In this document: positions 22,706 through 33,103 of the stretch, piece by piece
Layout: each line of letters starts with the position of its first letter
How positions within the stretch are numbered: the first letter of the stretch is position 1
Assembly: GCA_027604705.1 (NCBI GenBank)
Contig: JADHYV010000007.1
Span: forward strand, 327,005 to 391,004
Length of the DNA stretch: 64,000 nucleotides
Source of the DNA: Allomyces arbusculus
Lineage: Eukaryota; Blastocladiomycota; Blastocladiomycetes; Blastocladiales; Blastocladiaceae
Direction of reading: 5' to 3'
Program-made: the position numbers and the translations under genes
Notes under the pieces: model-generated
Told to the model about the DNA's origin: nothing
Seen by the model: only the letters and a program-made list of their open reading frames with translations
Databases searched by the model: none

Positions 22706-23163
22706 ATTTTGAGGGTGGAGAGGATGGAGGTTGGGTGTCGTTAATATTGATTTGGCTTGGAGCATGGACCATTGCCCCGCGAGTATAAATTCAAAGTCTT
22801 CTTGCATCACAGGCTTGCGCCTGCATTGGACAGGAAGTCTGTCTGGAACTGTGGCATTGGCACGCCATTCGCCATTGTCTCCAGATGTAATTCCAAAGGA
22901 TAAGCAAAAATTGGTACCGCGGTCGCGGCTCTGCTGCCTGCCGTGCACGCATAGAGAGGAATGCACTGACCCAAGAGGGACAGAAATACAGCCAGTGAAG
23001 GGATTCGAACCCTGAGCCCAGACGACAATCCATCTCAGCTGACGCTGCGATGTCGCACCGTTGGAAGCCTGTCGAGCATACCGGAGACATCGATTGATCA
23101 TTCTTTTTACAGTCACATTTGGATTGTTCACGCGCACGCGACCTGCTGCAGCCGCACGTCAAC
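22706..23163. other. Intergenic region with lone B-box-like sequence
   Basis: About 460 bp between D2HGDH and TMEM208. Contains a TATAAA at 22784-22789 (+), possibly the promoter of the downstream gene although far from it, and a tRNA-like B-box on the - strand (separate entry). No protein gene recognised. Confidence 0.5.
22990..23092 (-). other. tRNA-like / isolated B-box with hairpin
   Basis: On the - strand GGGTTCGAATCCC (about 22992-23004) is a perfect RNA polymerase III B-box and T-arm loop. The preceding 60 nt do not fold into a tRNA: no acceptor strand pairs with the CACTGGC after the T-arm, and no A-box lies at the right distance. A 7-bp inverted repeat (CGATGTC / GACATCG) brackets the segment about 40-90 nt upstream of the B-box. 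It could be a truncated tRNA, a tRNA-derived fragment or a TFIIIC-only site. I do not call it a functional tRNA. Confidence 0.3.
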
Positions 23164-23896
23164 ATGGTAGGCAACACAACGCGCAACATGATCCAAGCCG
23201 TTCCGCGATGAGCCAGCGACGACCGCCGTGGCCGCCAACGAACCCACCGACCTATCACTTCAGCAACTGATCCTGCACGACCACGCCTCCGTCCACCACC
23301 AGGCCAACAGTTCCGCCAAGCGCATCGCGCACGCGAACCGCGCGTTCCTGCGTGCCCTCCTTTACGCCAAGGCCGCTGCTGACTCGATCACGGTCCTGGT
23401 CCTGCTCGCCGTCTGCGGGTACCCAGTCATTGGGTGGAACTGGTGGCCGTACTACACGGCCATGGTCGCGACCGCCGTGCTCTACCGGATGGTGCACGGA
23501 ATGGGTGGTGGTGGGGTCCTCACGCAGGCGGCCAATGACGCGGCGGTCGATTTGGCGGCTGGTGCGGGGCTGCACCAGTATGTGTTGGACGTCATGTATG
23601 TGGTCATGGGCGCGCAGGTGCTGTCGCTCGTGTCGGCGTGGGCGTGGGGGGTTTTGTTGGTGGTACGTGTTGTGGTCGCTTGGTCGAAGTTTGTGGGAGG
23701 TGAGCTGATCGCGATGCGCTACTTGTAGATTCCAGCGTACGCGGCATACCGTGTTTTCGGGCTCGTGCGTCCGCTGCTGCAGGGGCTCACGGGTGCCGGT
23801 AGTGGCGTGCCGTCGATGCCGGCTGGCGCACCAGCACCGGCTGCCGCGACGGCGGGTCGCGGTCGTGGTGGTGCCGGCGGGGCACGCAAGCGTTGA
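23164..23896 (+). CDS. TMEM208 / SND2 family ER membrane protein
   Basis: SND2/TMEM208 helps target membrane proteins to the ER independently of SRP. The body exons 23213-23662 and 23729-23896 join in phase and carry the family pattern: three or four hydrophobic segments (ITVLVLLAVCGY, YYTAMVATAVLY, QVLSLVSAWAWGVLLV), DLAAGAGLHQYVLDVMYVVM, and IPAYAAYRVF just after the last intron, then a Gly/Arg tail. There is no ATG in frame before a stop at 23189. The best start is ATG 23164-23166 directly followed by a GTAGGC donor, with a 46-nt intron ending at GATGAG (23212), for 206 aa in all. That mini-exon is less certain than the rest. Confidence 0.8.
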
Positions 23897-24013
23897 ATAT
23901 TGATTCGTTGACGCTGTCGCTTCCTTCTCCACCCGACCAAGACGGCTCAATTGTTGGTTCGAAACGAGACAACAAGAGTGCACACGCCCCAAAACGCCAA
24001 ATTCGTATTGATT

Positions 24014-25174
24014 CTACACGACCTTGCGGAAAATCCCATTGTACCCGACCCCCACGCCCGCCAACTGAATCGTATTTTGTGTCGGCTCGGAAATCTTGAA
24101 TTGCACATTGAAAAACGTGTGCAGGTCGCGCAAATACTGGATCGTGATCTTGTCCAACCCATACTCGCCGCGCCGCGGCAAGACCAGTTTCGACACGTCG
24201 TCCGAGCACGTTACGGCAAACACGAGCGCGAGCCACTCGACGGCGCGGTCGACGCACGCGCCCTGCGCAATCGCCTCGAGCAGGCCCTTGGCACACGTCT
24301 CGCCCAACAATTCCGGGTCGTTGAGTGCGCCCTCGTCGTCCTCGGTCCGTGGGCGAGCGGCAACGTCAGCCGTGTAGATGATATTGGTCGTGGATTCGGC
24401 GACGAGAGAGAGGGAGAATCCGGGCGATGCGCCCGCCTGTTCCTTGCGCGCCGCGTCAGCGTAGACATAGACGTCCGGGATGTATCGCGTCAACACGGCA
24501 CGCGCCGAGTTGGCGATGCGGGTTGCCAATGCAGGGGAGACACGCGTGCATGCGGCGACGCCGCGGATCTTGCGGATGCGGCCGGCGTCGGTCAGGCCCT
24601 GGGCGGGCCGCAGGGAGGCCGGGTGCGCGGGTTGCACGACCAATCGGACGGATCCACCGCCCAGTGGTGGCGCGCCGCGACGCACGACTTGCAACTCGAG
24701 TCCCGCGGCGTCGAGGCCGTAGGCGCGCGAGAGGAACGGGAGCGTGGCGGTGCGCAACGTGTCGGCCGACGCGTCGGTAAACGCGCGGTGCGTGCCCTCG
24801 CACGCCGTGATGGCACCGCCATGCAACGTCGCGGCCACGGGTTTCTTGGCAAACGGCGCGATGGCAATCAGGGCCTCGAGATAGTATCCGACGGCGCGCG
24901 ACGGCGGGATTTCGAGGTCGACGGGTCCACCGACGAGCACGCCAGGTGAAAATACGAGCTGCGTGCCCGTGTGCGAGATGCGGACTTCGGTGCCGTTGGT
25001 GACGGCGTCGAGCAGCTTGAGTAGCGTGATTTCGTAGTCGGCAAGCCCGGGCGCGTCCGAGTCGGCGCGGATACGGTCGATTTTCAACGCGCGGCCCGAG
25101 AGGACAGCGAGGACGAGCCGCTCGCGCAGGTGGCGGTGGCCGTGCAGGCGCACGAGAGCGCGGGATGGGTCCAT
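24014..25174 (-). CDS. RCL1: RNA 3'-terminal phosphate cyclase-like protein RCL1
   Basis: A single exon of 386 aa from ATG 25174. RCL1 is a nucleolar SSU-processome protein, bound by the GTPase Bms1, required for 18S rRNA maturation. The start LHGHRHLRERLVLAVLSGR matches the family, followed by ISHTGTQLVFSPGVLVGG, GYYLEALIAIAPFAKKP, TCAEG-equivalent TACEGTHRAF, and RKIRGVAACTRVSPALATR. The C-terminal NDPELLGETCAKGLLEAI and YGLDKITIQYLRDL are also typical. The catalytic histidine of true cyclases is not expected in RCL1. It is divergent from SNF1. Confidence 0.92.
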   Translation of the reverse strand: MDPSRALVRLHGHRHLRERLVLAVLSGRALKIDRIRADSDAPGLADYEITLLKLLDAVTNGTEVRISHTGTQLVFSPGVLVGGPVDLEIPPSRAVGYYLEALIAIAPFAKKPVAATLHGGAITACEGTHRAFTDASADTLRTATLPFLSRAYGLDAAGLELQVVRRGAPPLGGGSVRLVVQPAHPASLRPAQGLTDAGRIRKIRGVAACTRVSPALATRIANSARAVLTRYIPDVYVYADAARKEQAGASPGFSLSLVAESTTNIIYTADVAARPRTEDDEGALNDPELLGETCAKGLLEAIAQGACVDRAVEWLALVFAVTCSDDVSKLVLPRRGEYGLDKITIQYLRDLHTFFNVQFKISEPTQNTIQLAGVGVGYNGIFRKVV

Positions 25175-25817
25175 TCTGTGTTGGTGGCGGTGCTTGAGGT
25201 CGTGTGGCTCTTGCCGTTGTGCGTCGCGGGACACGTCGTCGCGTCGTGCGGCAGGAAGCGATCGCGGCAGTGCGTGGTGCGGGCAGTGCGCGCTGGTCGC
25301 GTGGCGCCATGTGGACGGTCGCTTGCTGTCCAGCACCAGGTTGTTTACGTATGTGGCGCAGGTCGCGTCACGTCAGCACGCGTCCGCAGAGTCGATGGGC
25401 CGCGCACACGCACCGCCCTGAAAAGGACCACCTTTCACAGCATCGCGCCCACACGCACCAGGCGTGAATCATGGCGCCGACACGGTGTCCCCACACTTCA
25501 CACCTCGCCAACCGCACGCGGGCCCACCGCCGCCGCGGGACGACCAAAGACGACGACGATCCGCATCTGCGCCCGACCCGCCCGCTCCAGCGACGCGCAA
25601 CTGCCCGCAAACGACGCCACGCACCCGCTTCCCCTGGCCTGCCCTTGGCACCGACGCCCGTGCCGTGTCGCATCCCTGCTCTCTCTCGCTTTGCTGCGCC
25701 GCCGCTGTCGCCGTCTGATCCCGCTCTGCCGCTGCCGACCAGGCCCTTTGCCGGCCCCGAACCGCCTTCCGAGCCGCCGCCGCCAGCGCACCCGCCGCCG
25801 TGACACCCGCCACCACC
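25175..25817. promoter_or_regulatory. Divergent promoter region, RCL1 / SNF1
   Basis: A 643 bp gap between head-to-head starts. It is rich in CGCCGC blocks on the SNF1 side, with no TATA box and no further gene. Confidence 0.45.
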
Positions 25818-27674
25818 ATGGCCAGCATCCGTGCGCGCATAGGGCACTACGAGGTGATCGAGACGCTCGGCACCGGGTCGTTTGGCAAGGTCAAGCTCGC
25901 GACGCACGTGCTGACCGGCCACCATGTCGCGCTCAAATTCATCAACAAGCTCAAGATGCAAAAGGACAACATGCAACCGCGCGTCGAGCGCGAAATCGCT
26001 TACCTCAAGTTTCTCAGGCACCCGCACATCATCAAGCTCTACGAAGTGTTGCACACGCCGACCGACCTTGTCATGGTCCTCGAGTACGCGGGCGGCGACG
26101 AGCTTTTCCACTACATTGCCGAGCGCGGGCGCATGGCCGAGGACGAGGCGCGCCGCTTTTTCCAACAACTGGTCGCCGCAGTCGAGTACTGCCACCGCCA
26201 CCGTATCGCGCACCGCGACTTGAAGCCCGAAAACTTGCTGCTCGACGCGCGCAAGAACCTAAAGATTGCGGATTTCGGCCTCTCCAACACGCTGCGCGAC
26301 GGCGACTTCTTGCAGACGTCTTGCGGGTCACCCAACTACGCGGCGCCCGAAGTCATCTCGGGCAAGCTCTACGCCGGGCCCGAAGTCGACGTCTGGTCGT
26401 GCGGCGTCGTGCTCTACGTGATGCTCGTTGGCCGGCTTCCGTTCGAGGACGAGTACATTCCAGCGCTCTTCCAGAAAATCAATGGCGGCGTCTTTGCGAT
26501 CCCGCCGTATCTGTCCGCCGACGCGCGGTCGCTGTTGCAGCAAATGCTCGTCGTTGATCCGCTCCAACGCATCACGCTCGACGGCGTCCGGCAACACCCC
26601 TTCTTCACCAAGAACCTACCGGCCTACCTGAACCCGCTTCCACCACTGCGCGCGTCGGCGCTGCACGCTGACGACGACGACGATCCCGTGCGACTCGACC
26701 CGGACGCGGTAGCCGAACTTGCCGCGAAGCTCGCTCTGCCGCGCGAAACCGTGCTAGCGCAACTGCTCGATAGTTTTGCGCACGCGCCATCGACCGCACC
26801 GGGCGCCGCGGGCAACCCGCTCGACGGCGACGACGAGCCCATGGCGCCGTTGCGTGTCGCCTACGCGCTGTGCGTGGATAACCGGTTCCTTTGGTCGGGT
26901 CGACGGCTCGAAAACGCGCTGCGCGACGTGCACTGGTCGGCATCGCCACCGCCATCGGCCTTGCCTGCATCCGGTGGAGCCGCGGGGCGCGCGTCGCCCG
27001 CACCACCGGCATGGGCCAACTCCACCAGCGCTACCGCGGCACTACCCGCGCCACCAGTACCCTCCGCCGACGCCGACCTCGGACACGCGACCGTCTTTGT
27101 CCGGCCCGCGATTCCGCTCCCCGCCGTCGCGTCCCCCGGCGGCGGCGGCACGTCCACCACACCCCCCGCGACCCCATTCAAGAAATCGCGGTCCAAGTGG
27201 CACGTTGGGATCCGGTCGCGGTCGCACCCGCTCGACGTAATGCACGAGCTTTACAAGGCCCTCGCCGCCGTAGGATTCGACTGGAAAGTGGTCGGCCCTT
27301 ATGCGCTGCGCGCGCGCACGCACGCGCTGAAACTTGACATTCAACTGTTCAAAGTCGAGGCCGCCTACTACCTCGTCGACTTCAAGTTGGTCGTGCCGGA
27401 CCCGACGACCTGTGCAGTACCCGCCGTGATCGGGTCCCCACCCACTCCACCCGGGAATGCCGCGAGGGATGTCCTGGCATTGGCGACGCCGCCGCCGGCG
27501 TCAGTCGCGGCCGCGCACGCCAAGGCGTCGAGGGCGGCGGCTGCGGGCAGGCGTAGGGCGTCGGCATTGGGGATTGTCAGGCCCCCCGCGGCCGACGAGC
27601 ACGTGGTCGTGAACGTGTTTGGGTTCCTGGATGCGGCGGTGCGGATCATCACGGAGCTGGCTCGGTCAGGATAG
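25818..27674 (+). CDS. SNF1: SNF1 / AMPK alpha catalytic subunit
   Basis: An intronless frame of 618 aa. This Ser/Thr kinase is the energy sensor that turns on glucose-repressed and catabolic genes. The kinase domain spans about residues 10-262: GTGSFGKV (18-25), Lys40, HRDLKPEN with Asp134, DFG (152-154), and an activation loop with T167 in QTSCGSPNYAAPE, equivalent to AMPK Thr172. An autoinhibitory UBA-like helix region follows (LDPDAVAELAAKLALPRETV). A Pro/Ala linker leads to the C-terminal regulatory domain that binds beta and gamma subunits (KWHVGIRSRSHPLDVMHELY, TCAVPAV near an Ala-rich insert). No beta or gamma gene is in the window. ATG in a CCACCATGG context. Confidence 0.95.
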   Translation: MASIRARIGHYEVIETLGTGSFGKVKLATHVLTGHHVALKFINKLKMQKDNMQPRVEREIAYLKFLRHPHIIKLYEVLHTPTDLVMVLEYAGGDELFHYIAERGRMAEDEARRFFQQLVAAVEYCHRHRIAHRDLKPENLLLDARKNLKIADFGLSNTLRDGDFLQTSCGSPNYAAPEVISGKLYAGPEVDVWSCGVVLYVMLVGRLPFEDEYIPALFQKINGGVFAIPPYLSADARSLLQQMLVVDPLQRITLDGVRQHPFFTKNLPAYLNPLPPLRASALHADDDDDPVRLDPDAVAELAAKLALPRETVLAQLLDSFAHAPSTAPGAAGNPLDGDDEPMAPLRVAYALCVDNRFLWSGRRLENALRDVHWSASPPPSALPASGGAAGRASPAPPAWANSTSATAALPAPPVPSADADLGHATVFVRPAIPLPAVASPGGGGTSTTPPATPFKKSRSKWHVGIRSRSHPLDVMHELYKALAAVGFDWKVVGPYALRARTHALKLDIQLFKVEAAYYLVDFKLVVPDPTTCAVPAVIGSPPTPPGNAARDVLALATPPPASVAAAHAKASRAAAAGRRRASALGIVRPPAADEHVVVNVFGFLDAAVRIITELARSG

Positions 27675-29535
27675 CCACGCACGCACGCGCATGAGGGTGA
27701 AGGGAAAGGTGAAGCCGAGGAGGCGCGAGTGGAATTGTACAGACTTGGAACGGTTTGGGTGATGGCGAAGGTGATGCTGGCGAGTGCGGCCAATGCAGCC
27801 GAGGGGGCCGGGCGAGGCGAGACCCAAGCATGCTGGATTTTCGAAGAGTTCTAGTGCCAATTTGAGCCATTTTGGAGTGATCTGTCATCGCGTTGAGATG
27901 AGTTATGCCGGGTTTCGTCGAGCCGACGCTGTCAACGCGGTTCCCGCCCAGTCGACAGGGCCAACACCGGCATGAAACCTTCAATCCGTCTCAGTCCCAG
28001 ACGCGCCAGCAGAGCACCATCGAAAGAGATGGCACCATCTTTCAGCCAGTCACAAGGACGTTTTCTTCTTGCACAATGGGCCCTACACCAGTCACACAGA
28101 CGGCTTCTTCTTGCACGACAGACTGGCGTACACCCTACACCAGTCGCAAGACCGCTCACCATCAACGATCTGGCAGGAAGACTTGGCCAAGAGCGTGCGC
28201 TTGGCCACGTTTCCACACGCCAAGGCCCACCATGAGCATCAACCCCACGCCCACCATGGACACACACCCTCTCATCACATGCAAGAGGGCGCCGATCCTT
28301 GAACGCCAGATAGACAGGAGTCTTGGCGCGGTGACGCCCACGCGCTTGGCATCCACCTCCAAGAACACGAGCGTTGATGCGCTAGACGAAAGAACCAGCG
28401 ACTCCCCTACACCCCCAGTCTGTTTAATCATCCGCCGACGGCGCTGTCTCTGCGCCCGCTCTGCCGCCGCCGGCAGACTTGTTGCTCAACCACCAACCAA
28501 CGACATGCCTGAGCCGACCAACAACCAGTTGCTCGCGCTTGCACCGACCAACCACCATCCAACCACCAACTTGCGCACGCCTGCTGCTGCTGCCACATCA
28601 ACAACGCACGCGCCAAGTCCAGCTGATGCTCTGGCTTGACCACTCCAACGACCACATGCTGGCTTGTGCCAACACTGTACTCGTCATGTCTGAGGACCTG
28701 CTCTTGCATGGAGTGCGCATGCGTGTGGACCAGGTTTTCCAAGACGCCACGATGTGGTGCTCACATGCGTTTCTCAACACTCTCTTGCGTTTTTTTCCGC
28801 GTGGGTGGTTGGTTGGATTGAGTGCAAATATCAAGACATGCATGAAACTGACCTCTGCATTCACATCTTGATGTTCGTCGTGCAATGCAAATTGCGCATG
28901 CACGGCCATGAGGTCATCTCGTTTCTCGTTCTTTGTACATTGTTGCTGTATGCACTGTTTGTGAATCGTGACCTGTAACTTGCACGCCAAAATTGAGTGC
29001 ATGTAACTGACCATCAACTTGCTCATGTTCTGGCATAGATATTTATTGACTTTTGCAGTGCCACTGCAGCTCCTGCACGCTGTTGCCAGGCGAGTGCATG
29101 CTGTTCTCGTCACTTCTCCTAGTTCCCGCCCACTGTGCCCTGTCTTGGGGACGCTCTGCCAACGGCCCACTGTCTATCGTTTGTGCAGGCGCCCCCCATG
29201 TTCGGATGAGCACTGTTTGGGTCGTGTGAAGAGAGTTTTGACTTGGCAGCACAAGTGCGTTGTGCACAGGTGCATGGTTGCATGGACGTGTGTGTTGGTT
29301 TGCTTAGTTGATTTCTTTTTCGCTCTCCTCTCTCTCTCCCACCTGTTCGCCGAAAAATCTTCTGCCATTTTCTCCATCATCATCCACCAACCCACCCCAT
29401 TAGGCAACCCTTCTGTTTGTGAAGGTTCCTGCTTGAGTGCTCATTCACAGGACCCCATCCTTTTAGGGTTGCTTATCCCATTATGTATGAAGATACAGTC
29501 CCAGTCGCCATTCATCATCATCACCATCATCATCA
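27675..29535. other. Gene-poor, lower-GC region
   Basis: The longest gene-free stretch before 38 kb, about 1.86 kb between the convergent stops of SNF1 and the ARMC3 homologue. It is visibly less GC-rich than its flanks and has CAACCA/ACCAACCA-rich patches near 28490-28580. The longest frame, 190 codons on the - strand at 28598-29170, has Cys/Thr/Met-rich composition unlike the neighbours, and I do not accept it as a gene. A short imperfect repeat lies at 28040-28160. Confidence 0.5.
28040..28160. repeat. Imperfect ~50 bp tandem repeat, about 2.5 copies
   Basis: Units share CCAGTCACA, then GACG, then TTCTTCTTGCAC and CCTACACCAGTC. Copies begin near 28045, 28085 and 28131. They are diverged, so old or under no constraint. 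No coding role seen. Confidence 0.6.
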
Positions 29536-29540
29536 TCACA
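29476..29540. other. CATCAT-rich simple sequence at the ARMC3 3' end
   Basis: A short (CAT)n stretch at about 29513-29538 abuts the stop codon of the ARMC3 homologue. It is probably 3' UTR sequence. Confidence 0.4.
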
Positions 29541-32500
29541 GCCGCATGTACCGCTTCGCCTCGACTGACCCCTCCACCAACACCTTCCCACCGACCGTCT
29601 CCAAATCCACGACCACCGTCACCCTTTCCCCACTCGGCACCACCGCCCCACCCTCCCTCTCCGCCCCACTACCTCCCTCCACACTCGCGCGATCCACGAC
29701 CGCTGTATTCCAACACCGCCCGTACTCCCCCTTCACCAACCCGACCCACAGCCCCACCGCGTCCGCCAGCACCTTGAACACCATCGCGCGATGTGCCGTA
29801 TTCGCCGCACCTGGGGGCACATCCTCGACCGCAACCGCATGCCGCCGATTCGCCAACTGCACCGCGGCCAGCGCGCCCGCGACGGCGGTCCCCCCCTCGG
29901 TCGCAGGGCCGAGAACGGAAGTCACGGTCTTTGCCACGGCTAACAGCCGTGCGGGCGTGTTCACGGTCGGCGCGGCCAAGGCCGAAGTGCATGTTGGGAC
30001 CGTGCCCAATTCGTTCATCAGGTTGGAGATCGCATTGCGGATCACGGGCGAGTCCGGGTCGATCATGAGCGTCGGCGCGCGGCGCGGGTCCGGGGCCATG
30101 GACCGGATGGACTCGAGGGACGGGAAGTCGGTCGCGGTCGAGGGGTAGTCGTAGAACGGCGACGTGTGGGTACGGTGGTGCGCGTCGAGGCGGCGGCGGG
30201 ACCAGTACCGCGCGGGTAAGTGGTGGTCGAGGAGGGTGTCGAGCGCGGTCAGGGACGCCGGGGTGTGCAGGGTGGAAAGGAGGGCGGGGGTCGTGGTGGA
30301 ACAGAAGGCTTGCGCGCAGTCGACTAGAGAGAGAGAGAGAGAGTGGGGACGGTGAGGAACCGAGGGTGTTGAAAGGGAAGGGAAAATATTGGGTGGAGGT
30401 ACCGACCGAGTCGCGACGCGGAGGCGACCATCGCGCACACGTTCGCCGTCCACTCGTGCTTGCCGTCGGCTTGCGTGAGTAGCTTGACTGTGATGTCGAC
30501 GCCGTTCGCAGCCTTGAATGCGGTGCGAGCCGCCGGTTCCTGCATTAGCTTGGCCAGCGCCAGCGCTACGGCGGCGACCGGCGGTGTGGTCGCTTGCAGC
30601 GCCTGGAGAAGGGCAGCGACCGCGTCTTGCCGCACGAGTTCCTGCCGGCACCCTTCGTCGTCGCTGAGGTGTGCAATACACGTGGCCGCAGCAGACGCTA
30701 CGGGGATCGTGCTCGGATCGGTGACGGACGCGGTGGCGGTGCGCAGCAGGTCAGCGAGACCAGGCGGGTTGATGCGTGCGCGGGCGCGTAGCTTGCCTAG
30801 ACATCGAAGTGATAACAGTGAACCGATGGTCGGGCTGGTCGGAAAGCTGATTCGAGGGTGCGTACCGTACAAAAAGCAGCTCGACAGCGCGAGCAAAACG
30901 GGCTCGCGCACGTCCTGGTCGTTCATTCGCTGCAGCAGCAAGTCGTAGACGTTGGACTTGAGAATTTCCGGTTCGTTCGAGTCTAGTTCGTGACTGTCAA
31001 GATCGATCGTAACGGGTATCGCTTACGCCCAGAAGCATACACACCTTGGGCCAAGATGACATGCAGCGCCGATGCCGACGCTGCGACCACGGCCGGATCC
31101 GGGTGCGACAAGCCATTGAGCAAAGCCGTGAACCCGCCCGTATCGCGAATCGATGCCTGGTTGGCCTCTACACCACCGAATATAAATCAGCGATCTACAC
31201 TCATCGCCCTCCACCCAATTCTTCAAGTAACATACCAACACGCCCAAGCGTCCCCAGAAACTGCGCCGCCGCGCGCTTCGTCTTGACGTCTTCCTTCCCG
31301 AGCAACTTGCTGACCGTTTCCGCGACCGACGTGCCCGCCATGGCCGCATTCATATCTGCGTCCGCTAAGAGCGACGCGAGCGCGGCCAGGAGCGGGCCGG
31401 CAGGTGTCGCTGTCGCGGGTGCTGGAGTCGTACCAGTTGGCGCGGCGGTCGCGGTGACGAGCAAGTCAGCGAGTTTCTTGTGACCGTTGAGCTTGCGCAG
31501 CTCCACGCGACAGGCACTGTCTTGCGCCATTTTCGACAGACCCGTCAGCGCAAGGTCTTGGATTTCGGGGTACTCGGACGCGGCGCCGTCGAGAAGTGCG
31601 GGAAGGCCGCCGAGCTGCCGGATTTCGGACCGGCATGCGACTGGGGGCAAGCGAAAGAGGACGGTCAGTTGCTGTTGGGTGCGATCGGCACGCCAGGACC
31701 AACCGCACAGTCTTCAGCAAGCACGACGAGCGCCTGCGTCGCGGACCGCCGCACGTCCGGGTCCGGCTGCGCCATGTGGGCCACGAGCGTCTTAATCCCG
31801 TTTGCTTGCCGAATCGCGTTCTTGGTCCCATCTACAAAAACGAAATGACGATGAGCACACCGTCTATATCCACCCACACGACGAGAAAACTCGTACATTC
31901 GCGCGCAACGTGCGCGAGCGCCGTCCACGTCTCGTCGAGAACCTCAACATTGTCTTCGGTCTGTGCCAGGTTGAGCAGCGCGGTGACAAGCGACGGGTGC
32001 CGCATCGCCGGGGTCATGGGCTCGACATTGGTCGTGGCTGCGAGGCACGCCGTGACGTGCTTCCTCAGCGCCAAAAGTTGTGCCGCGTCGCACGGTGCTG
32101 GTGGTTTGGCCAGGATGCCGACAAGCGTGGTCAGGAGGTCATGGTCCTGCAGGTACTCCCGGTGCTGCTTGGTTTCTACAGAACAGCTGAGCGTGATGAG
32201 GATGACGCCCAAGAGAGACTTTGTTGACGCAGGACGCGAGAATTCGGTACCCGACGCGTATTTGGTGATGGTGTCGAGAACGGAGCAGCACAGGGCCACG
32301 TCGGGCGATTTCAGGAGCAGCAGGAGCGAGTGCACGTCGCCGACTTGCAGAACGACTTGGTCAACCTTGTCCACCAGCTAGCACGAGCAGAACGTCGCGA
32401 TCGGGCGATGGTGATCAGCAACTGGCAGGCCGGTTCATGGTACAGAACTCTTTGGCCGTGTCGTGGGCCCGGGATGTTTTGATTGGCCGACATACAGAGG

Positions 32501-32636
32501 CGACATGGCTGCTGGTGGTCGTCGAAGGCAATGCGGCGGCTCCTGCCGACGACGACAGGTTGTTGGCGGCGGAAGGCATGGTGCTGGTGGTGGAGGGGTC
32601 AGCCGTTGTGCCCGATGCAGCACCAGCCGACATCAT
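29536..32636 (-). CDS. ARMC3-like armadillo-repeat protein with C-terminal EDR1-type domain
   Basis: Nine exons join in phase to 830 aa, close to ARMC3: 32636-32496, 32377-32251, 32175-31897, 31831-31709, 31640-31236, 31167-31045, 30982-30866, 30796-30407 and 30323-29536. Residues of about 50-560 are armadillo repeats (GTKNAIRQANGIKTLVAHM, GLPALLDGAASEYPEIQDLA, ALQATTPPVAAVALALAKL). The C-terminal 260 residues match the EDR1/peptidase-like domain of ARMC3, with LPARYWSRRRL, FYDYPS, RAMVFKVLADAVG, LVKGEYGRCWN and VVVDLETVGGKVL. ARMC3 is expressed in sperm and ciliated cells, so I infer a flagellar role. The 5' exon choice (donor GTATGT) and one GTCGGT donor are the weakest joins. Confidence 0.85.
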
Positions 32637-33103
32637 GGCAGGCAATCCAAGTCCTCGGCAGGCTACGTTCGCGGGGCAGCTGCAGACAGTTGTGGGCCCG
32701 GTGGGGCGCCCCTATTTGCGTCTCCGTGCGGGGTCGACGGGGCTGCTGCGCGATCAGCGAACAGTGGTTGTGCGAGACACTTCTAAATCGGCTCCCTGTC
32801 GAAGCCGTCGCGGATCAGTTGACCGTGTCATGTCGTTTTGGGCGTGCGTGTGGCGCAGCGCTCCACCACCTCGACGACCGCACGGGCAGGCAGGCAGGCT
32901 GCCTGGTCTTTGCCCAACACGACGCGACGCCAACAAGAAACGCGACCGGCACCGTCCCTTCTCTCCAGCACGCTTCCCGCTCGTGCTCCTTCTCCTCTAC
33001 ATACCTCGCGCCAGACCAGCTCGACGACCCACTAGCGTCGCCGCTGACCGACCGAACGACACCCACTGCAGCTGCAACTTTTCGCTCAACTGTATCAACA
33101 ACC
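32637..33103. promoter_or_regulatory. Divergent promoter region, ARMC3-like / metacaspase
   Basis: A 467 bp gap between head-to-head starts. No TATA box and no other gene seen. Confidence 0.45.

Noticed and set aside
22990-23092. A tRNA gene on the - strand.
   Set aside because: Only the T-arm/B-box fits. No acceptor pairing, anticodon arm or A-box could be built, so it was kept as an isolated site.
28598-29170. A 190-codon - strand frame in the gene-poor region.
   Set aside because: Composition unlike neighbouring genes, no recognisable motif, no start context, and several near-equal frames on both strands.
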